Below are positions 30,856-32,081 of a stretch of 32,081 nucleotides of DNA, in pieces. The position numbers were made by a program, and so were the translations under genes. The notes under the pieces are model-generated. The model saw nothing but the letters and a program-made list of their open reading frames with translations, did no database searches and was not told where the DNA came from. Source of the stretch: CAZPUS01 sp964589825. Lineage in GTDB: Bacteria; Fibrobacterota; Chitinivibrionia; Chitinivibrionales; WJKA01. Each line of letters opens with the position of its first letter. Position 1 is the stretch's first letter. The DNA lies in NCBI GenBank assembly GCA_964589825.1, contig CAZPUS010000029.1, forward strand, positions 1 through 32,081. Reading direction: 5' to 3'.

Positions 30856-32081
30856 ATGAAACGTCCGCATACCTCGTTCCCATTTCTGCACGTATGTCCG
30901 GTTACCGGAAAGATAAAAGGGATTAAGCTGCCTCGTGCGCTCTATCTGCTTTTATTTCCGATTGCCGGCTTCTGTGCACTTGTCTGGTTCTGCATACGGG
31001 TCATCCCCAAACCGTCACGTGCCACATATCCATGCCAGCGTGTTGCAGCACCGATCGCTGGCGGATTTATCGCATGGCTGACCGCTCTTTTTGCAACCAT
31101 GGGCGCCTGGAAAGGGCTGCGTCATACGCTGCGTCGAAAAAAAGTTATAGCTGCCGTTATGTATGGTGTCGCCGTTATCGGGGCGGGGACATATACCGCA
31201 CTCAACACCGCCACACCGGTTCGCGCCTCTCTTTACGGCAAGGCGCTTCTGACACAGAATGATTCTCCACAGCCCTATGACGACTATACGGCTGTGACAC
31301 CCAACGATCCTGTCGGAGAGGCAAAAGGCATCAATCCGGGCAGAGTGGTATGGGCACACCATCCGGATGCAACTGATGAAAACTGCCTCAATATGGGAAC
31401 CGATTACTGGTGGAAAAACGATAATACCGACCCTCAAAAAGTCAAAGCTATGCTTGGGGTAGCGGTTTGCCGCCTTACTGGCGCACAAACCAAAGCGGCT
31501 GCATGGGACTCTCTTTTTCGTCATTTTAACCGCCAGTATGGCAGAGGAGATAATGGATACAGGGCCGGAGAAAAAATCGCTATTAAAGTCAACCTATGCA
31601 GTGCTTACTGGAATCCTGCGTCTCATGTAAAACACCAGGAAAAATATATGACCGACACCTCACCACAGCTTATGTGTGCGGTGCTGCACCATCTGATACA
31701 TGCTGCAGGTGTCGCCCCATCCGACATTACGATCGGCGACCCGATCCGGTCCTTTTTCGACGATTTCTACTCTATTGTACATGCAAAATTTCCTGATGTT
31801 AATTATGTCGATCCGGCAGGTGGAAACGGTCGCATCAAAGCACAACCATGTGATTCGGGGCGTCTCTTTCTTTCTGGAAAAAACAACGCCAACGATTCAA
31901 TAGTTACCAGACTGCCGGAATCGTTTGTCCAGGCCAGCTATATGCTCAATCTTGGTGTGCTCAAAGCGCACGGCATGGCGGGAATCAGCACCTGTGCAAA
32001 AAATCATTACGGCTCCCACTGTGAACCCCTTCTGTCCGACAGCACCCTGACGGCAAAGCATCTCCATTTTGCGCTCCCCAG
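30856..32081 (+). CDS. DUF362-domain protein with N-terminal membrane segments (3' end off window)
   Basis: At least 408 codons are visible and the frame is still open at the window edge. Three hydrophobic segments (about residues 26-48, 64-84 and 97-115) are followed by a large domain with DUF362-type elements: EKIAIKVNLCSAYWNP, TDTSPQLMCAVLHHLIHAAGV, ITIGDPIRSFFDDFYS, and LGVLKAHGMAGISTCAKNHYGS. DUF362 proteins are poorly characterised; some carry ferredoxin domains and are thought to be redox-related. The membrane segments suggest an anchored protein with the domain outside the cytoplasm, which is inference. AAAAGGA lies upstream of the ATG. Confidence 0.8.
   Translation, partial: MKRPHTSFPFLHVCPVTGKIKGIKLPRALYLLLFPIAGFCALVWFCIRVIPKPSRATYPCQRVAAPIAGGFIAWLTALFATMGAWKGLRHTLRRKKVIAAVMYGVAVIGAGTYTALNTATPVRASLYGKALLTQNDSPQPYDDYTAVTPNDPVGEAKGINPGRVVWAHHPDATDENCLNMGTDYWWKNDNTDPQKVKAMLGVAVCRLTGAQTKAAAWDSLFRHFNRQYGRGDNGYRAGEKIAIKVNLCSAYWNPASHVKHQEKYMTDTSPQLMCAVLHHLIHAAGVAPSDITIGDPIRSFFDDFYSIVHAKFPDVNYVDPAGGNGRIKAQPCDSGRLFLSGKNNANDSIVTRLPESFVQASYMLNLGVLKAHGMAGISTCAKNHYGSHCEPLLSDSTLTAKHLHFALP

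Noticed and set aside
1..32081. CRISPR array, prophage or insertion sequence
   Set aside because: No regularly spaced direct repeats, transposase, integrase or phage genes were seen; the only repeats are the dispersed intergenic elements and the internal repeats of the lipoprotein.

Overview
The window is a gene-dense stretch of a Gram-negative bacterial chromosome with moderate GC. It carries a complete Tol-Pal envelope system, several predicted lipoproteins, and both halves of the trans-translation system (smpB and ssrA). The tmRNA encodes the tag AEDYSYAMAA. Together with a SprA-related protein, a DUF5683-type protein and a bacterial inositol-3-phosphate synthase, this suggests a member of the FCB group or a neighbour such as Fibrobacterota/Chitinispirillia. 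That placement is inference from gene content, not a database result. A run of 100 N at 9171-9270 shows that this is a scaffolded draft assembly.

Layout. Positions 1-6450 read leftwards as one long housekeeping block: smpB, an N-acetylmuramoyl-L-alanine amidase, murI, yebC, ruvC, ruvA, ruvB, a DUF2905 membrane protein, acylphosphatase and a tRNA-Arg(CCT) cut by the window edge. A CNNM/CBS membrane protein (6745-7995, +) converges on folD (8120-8998, -). After folD come the assembly gap with the tail of a CPBP-type membrane protease, a lipoprotein with four PPC-like repeats, and a convergent fucose-mutarotase-like gene. From 12265 to 14240 a cobalamin-binding radical SAM gene is translationally coupled to a small membrane protein. 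Then come an FMN-reductase-like flavoprotein (+), alaA (-), ssrA (-), a LacI-family regulator (-) behind a DUF5683 gene (-), a response regulator fused to an RsbW-like ATPase domain (-) and a SprA-related putative metalloprotease (-). From 21762 onward everything reads rightwards: inositol-3-phosphate synthase, tolQ-tolR-tolA-like-tolB-pal-cpoB, folC, a STAS-domain protein, a GerW/YtfJ-like protein, and a DUF362 gene that runs off the right edge.

How the genes work together: RuvABC processes Holliday junctions; SmpB and tmRNA rescue stalled ribosomes; MurI and the amidase make and split peptidoglycan; Tol-Pal-CpoB links the outer membrane, peptidoglycan and the proton-motive force during division; FolD and FolC serve one-carbon/folate metabolism.

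The most notable unexplained feature is a dispersed intergenic repeat of about 150 bp, present three times (7996-8113 +, 14357-14505 +, 20395-20544 -). The two full copies have terminal inverted repeats and nested internal hairpins, and several stems are kept by compensating or wobble changes. It looks like a structured non-coding mobile repeat (MITE/REP-like) or a structured RNA. One copy lies directly upstream of the response-regulator gene and creates a spurious N-terminal extension of it.
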